Assembly (NCBI GenBank): GCA_945221685.1
Contig: CALYNN010000027.1
Coordinates: 1-13,929, forward strand
Source: an uncultured Clostridia bacterium
GTDB lineage: Bacteria > Bacillota > Clostridia > Oscillospirales > Acutalibacteraceae
Length of the DNA: 13,929 bases
Direction: 5' to 3'
Position 1 is the stretch's first letter, and each line of letters begins with the position of its first letter. Of the stretch, positions 13,464-13,929 are shown piece by piece. Both the position numbers and the translations under genes were made by a program. The notes below the pieces were generated by a model, which was not told the origin of the DNA, did not search any database, and worked only from the letters and a program-made list of their open reading frames with translations.

Positions 13464-13929
13464 CTAAATAAAGCTTTTTGCGGCGTCGAACTTTGTGTTA
13501 ATAATATAAACCGCGCGATTTTTAGCAGCCTCACTTTCAATCAGCTTACCGTCTTTTACATCGTTAATTCTAAAAGGAGTCGGCTCTATGCCGGCACCGT
13601 ATGTAGTTAATTGTGTAGGTCTTACACCTAATTCTGTCAGCACTGCTTTAACCTTATTCGCCCTTTTTTGAGAAAGGCGTTTACAACCTGCTTTTGTTCC
13701 GTCAGTAGCAGTAGAACCGGCAATAACACCATTTAAACCATTATCATCACACAGTGCCTTTGCAACGGGTTTTAATGTATCGTATGCCGGAGCTTCGTCA
13801 ATAAATTCATCGCTGTCGGATACAAAAGAAAGCTTCTCGGAATTAAACCTAACTACATCGGGGAATGCGTCTCCAAAATCCAAGCTATCCTCTACCACGG
13901 TTACAACACTGCAATTCGGACGCGCATTT
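13464..13929 (-). CDS. OmpA-like (OmpA/MotB C-terminal) domain protein, partial
   Basis: The last 155 codons of a gene whose 5' end lies beyond the right edge; the frame stays open to base 13929. A GTG at 13898 is available but is not preceded by a ribosome binding site, so the start is probably outside. The domain shows the OmpA C-terminal pattern: VVRFNSEKLSFVSDSDEF, LKPVAKAL, VIAGSTATDGTKAGC in place of the usual GHTD stretch, LSQKRANKVKAVLTELGVRP, LTTYGAGIEP and a closing AAKNRAVYII strand. Proteins of this class usually bind peptidoglycan through this domain. The conserved GHTD is replaced by GSTATD and no membrane segment is seen in the visible part, so wall binding is unproven. It is the first visible gene of the unit ending in the metallopeptidase. 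Confidence 0.8.
   Translation of the reverse strand, partial: NARPNCSVVTVVEDSLDFGDAFPDVVRFNSEKLSFVSDSDEFIDEAPAYDTLKPVAKALCDDNGLNGVIAGSTATDGTKAGCKRLSQKRANKVKAVLTELGVRPTQLTTYGAGIEPTPFRINDVKDGKLIESEAAKNRAVYIINTKFDAAKSFI

Overview
The window looks like a low-GC Firmicute, most likely an anaerobic, gut-type Clostridium relative. The reasons are the AT-rich DNA, AGGAGG-type ribosome binding sites, one textbook sigma-A promoter (TTGAAA, 17 bp, TATGAT), a SpoVG homologue and Rho-independent terminators. No species can be named from the sequence alone.

Region 1 (1 to about 1000, + strand) is chromosomal backbone. It holds the 3' part of tRNA-Ala(GGC) with its terminator, a small unrecognised ORF, and a ybaK/ebsC-type Cys-tRNA(Pro) deacylase with a strong terminator. 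Region 2 (about 1000 to 3550, - strand) is a scrap zone. It holds a small unknown ORF, a membrane-anchored NERD-domain nuclease-like gene, a HipA-like kinase pseudogene with in-frame stops just upstream of it, a possible RtcB N-terminal remnant joined in frame to that pseudogene, an intact spoVG-family gene whose upstream region carries three copies of a 9-bp word, a long imperfect palindrome and one more decayed gene.

Region 3 (3553 to about 11524, - strand) is one probable operon and the most interesting part. In transcription order it runs: sigma-A promoter, sigma-70-family factor, 576-aa unknown protein, PP2C-type phosphatase, a 1407-aa fusion and a 92-aa stand-alone RyR-domain protein. 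The fusion joins a Ser/Thr kinase domain, a Rossmann-like domain, an RyR-like domain and a C-terminal PD-(D/E)XK nuclease of the Card1/DUF1887 type. Kinase and phosphatase could set a phosphorylation state, RyR-type domains are candidate small-ligand sensors, and the nuclease is a candidate effector. This layout resembles a defence or stress-response cassette. I cannot place it in a described system, and the function is inference.

Region 4 (11701 to 13929, - strand) is the end of a second transcription unit that enters from beyond the right edge. It encodes an OmpA-like C-terminal domain protein (cut by the edge), a 97-aa unknown and an HExxH metallopeptidase-like protein with a C-terminal TPR-like segment, closed by a strong terminator. 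It sits directly upstream of the sigma/kinase operon and may belong to the same island.
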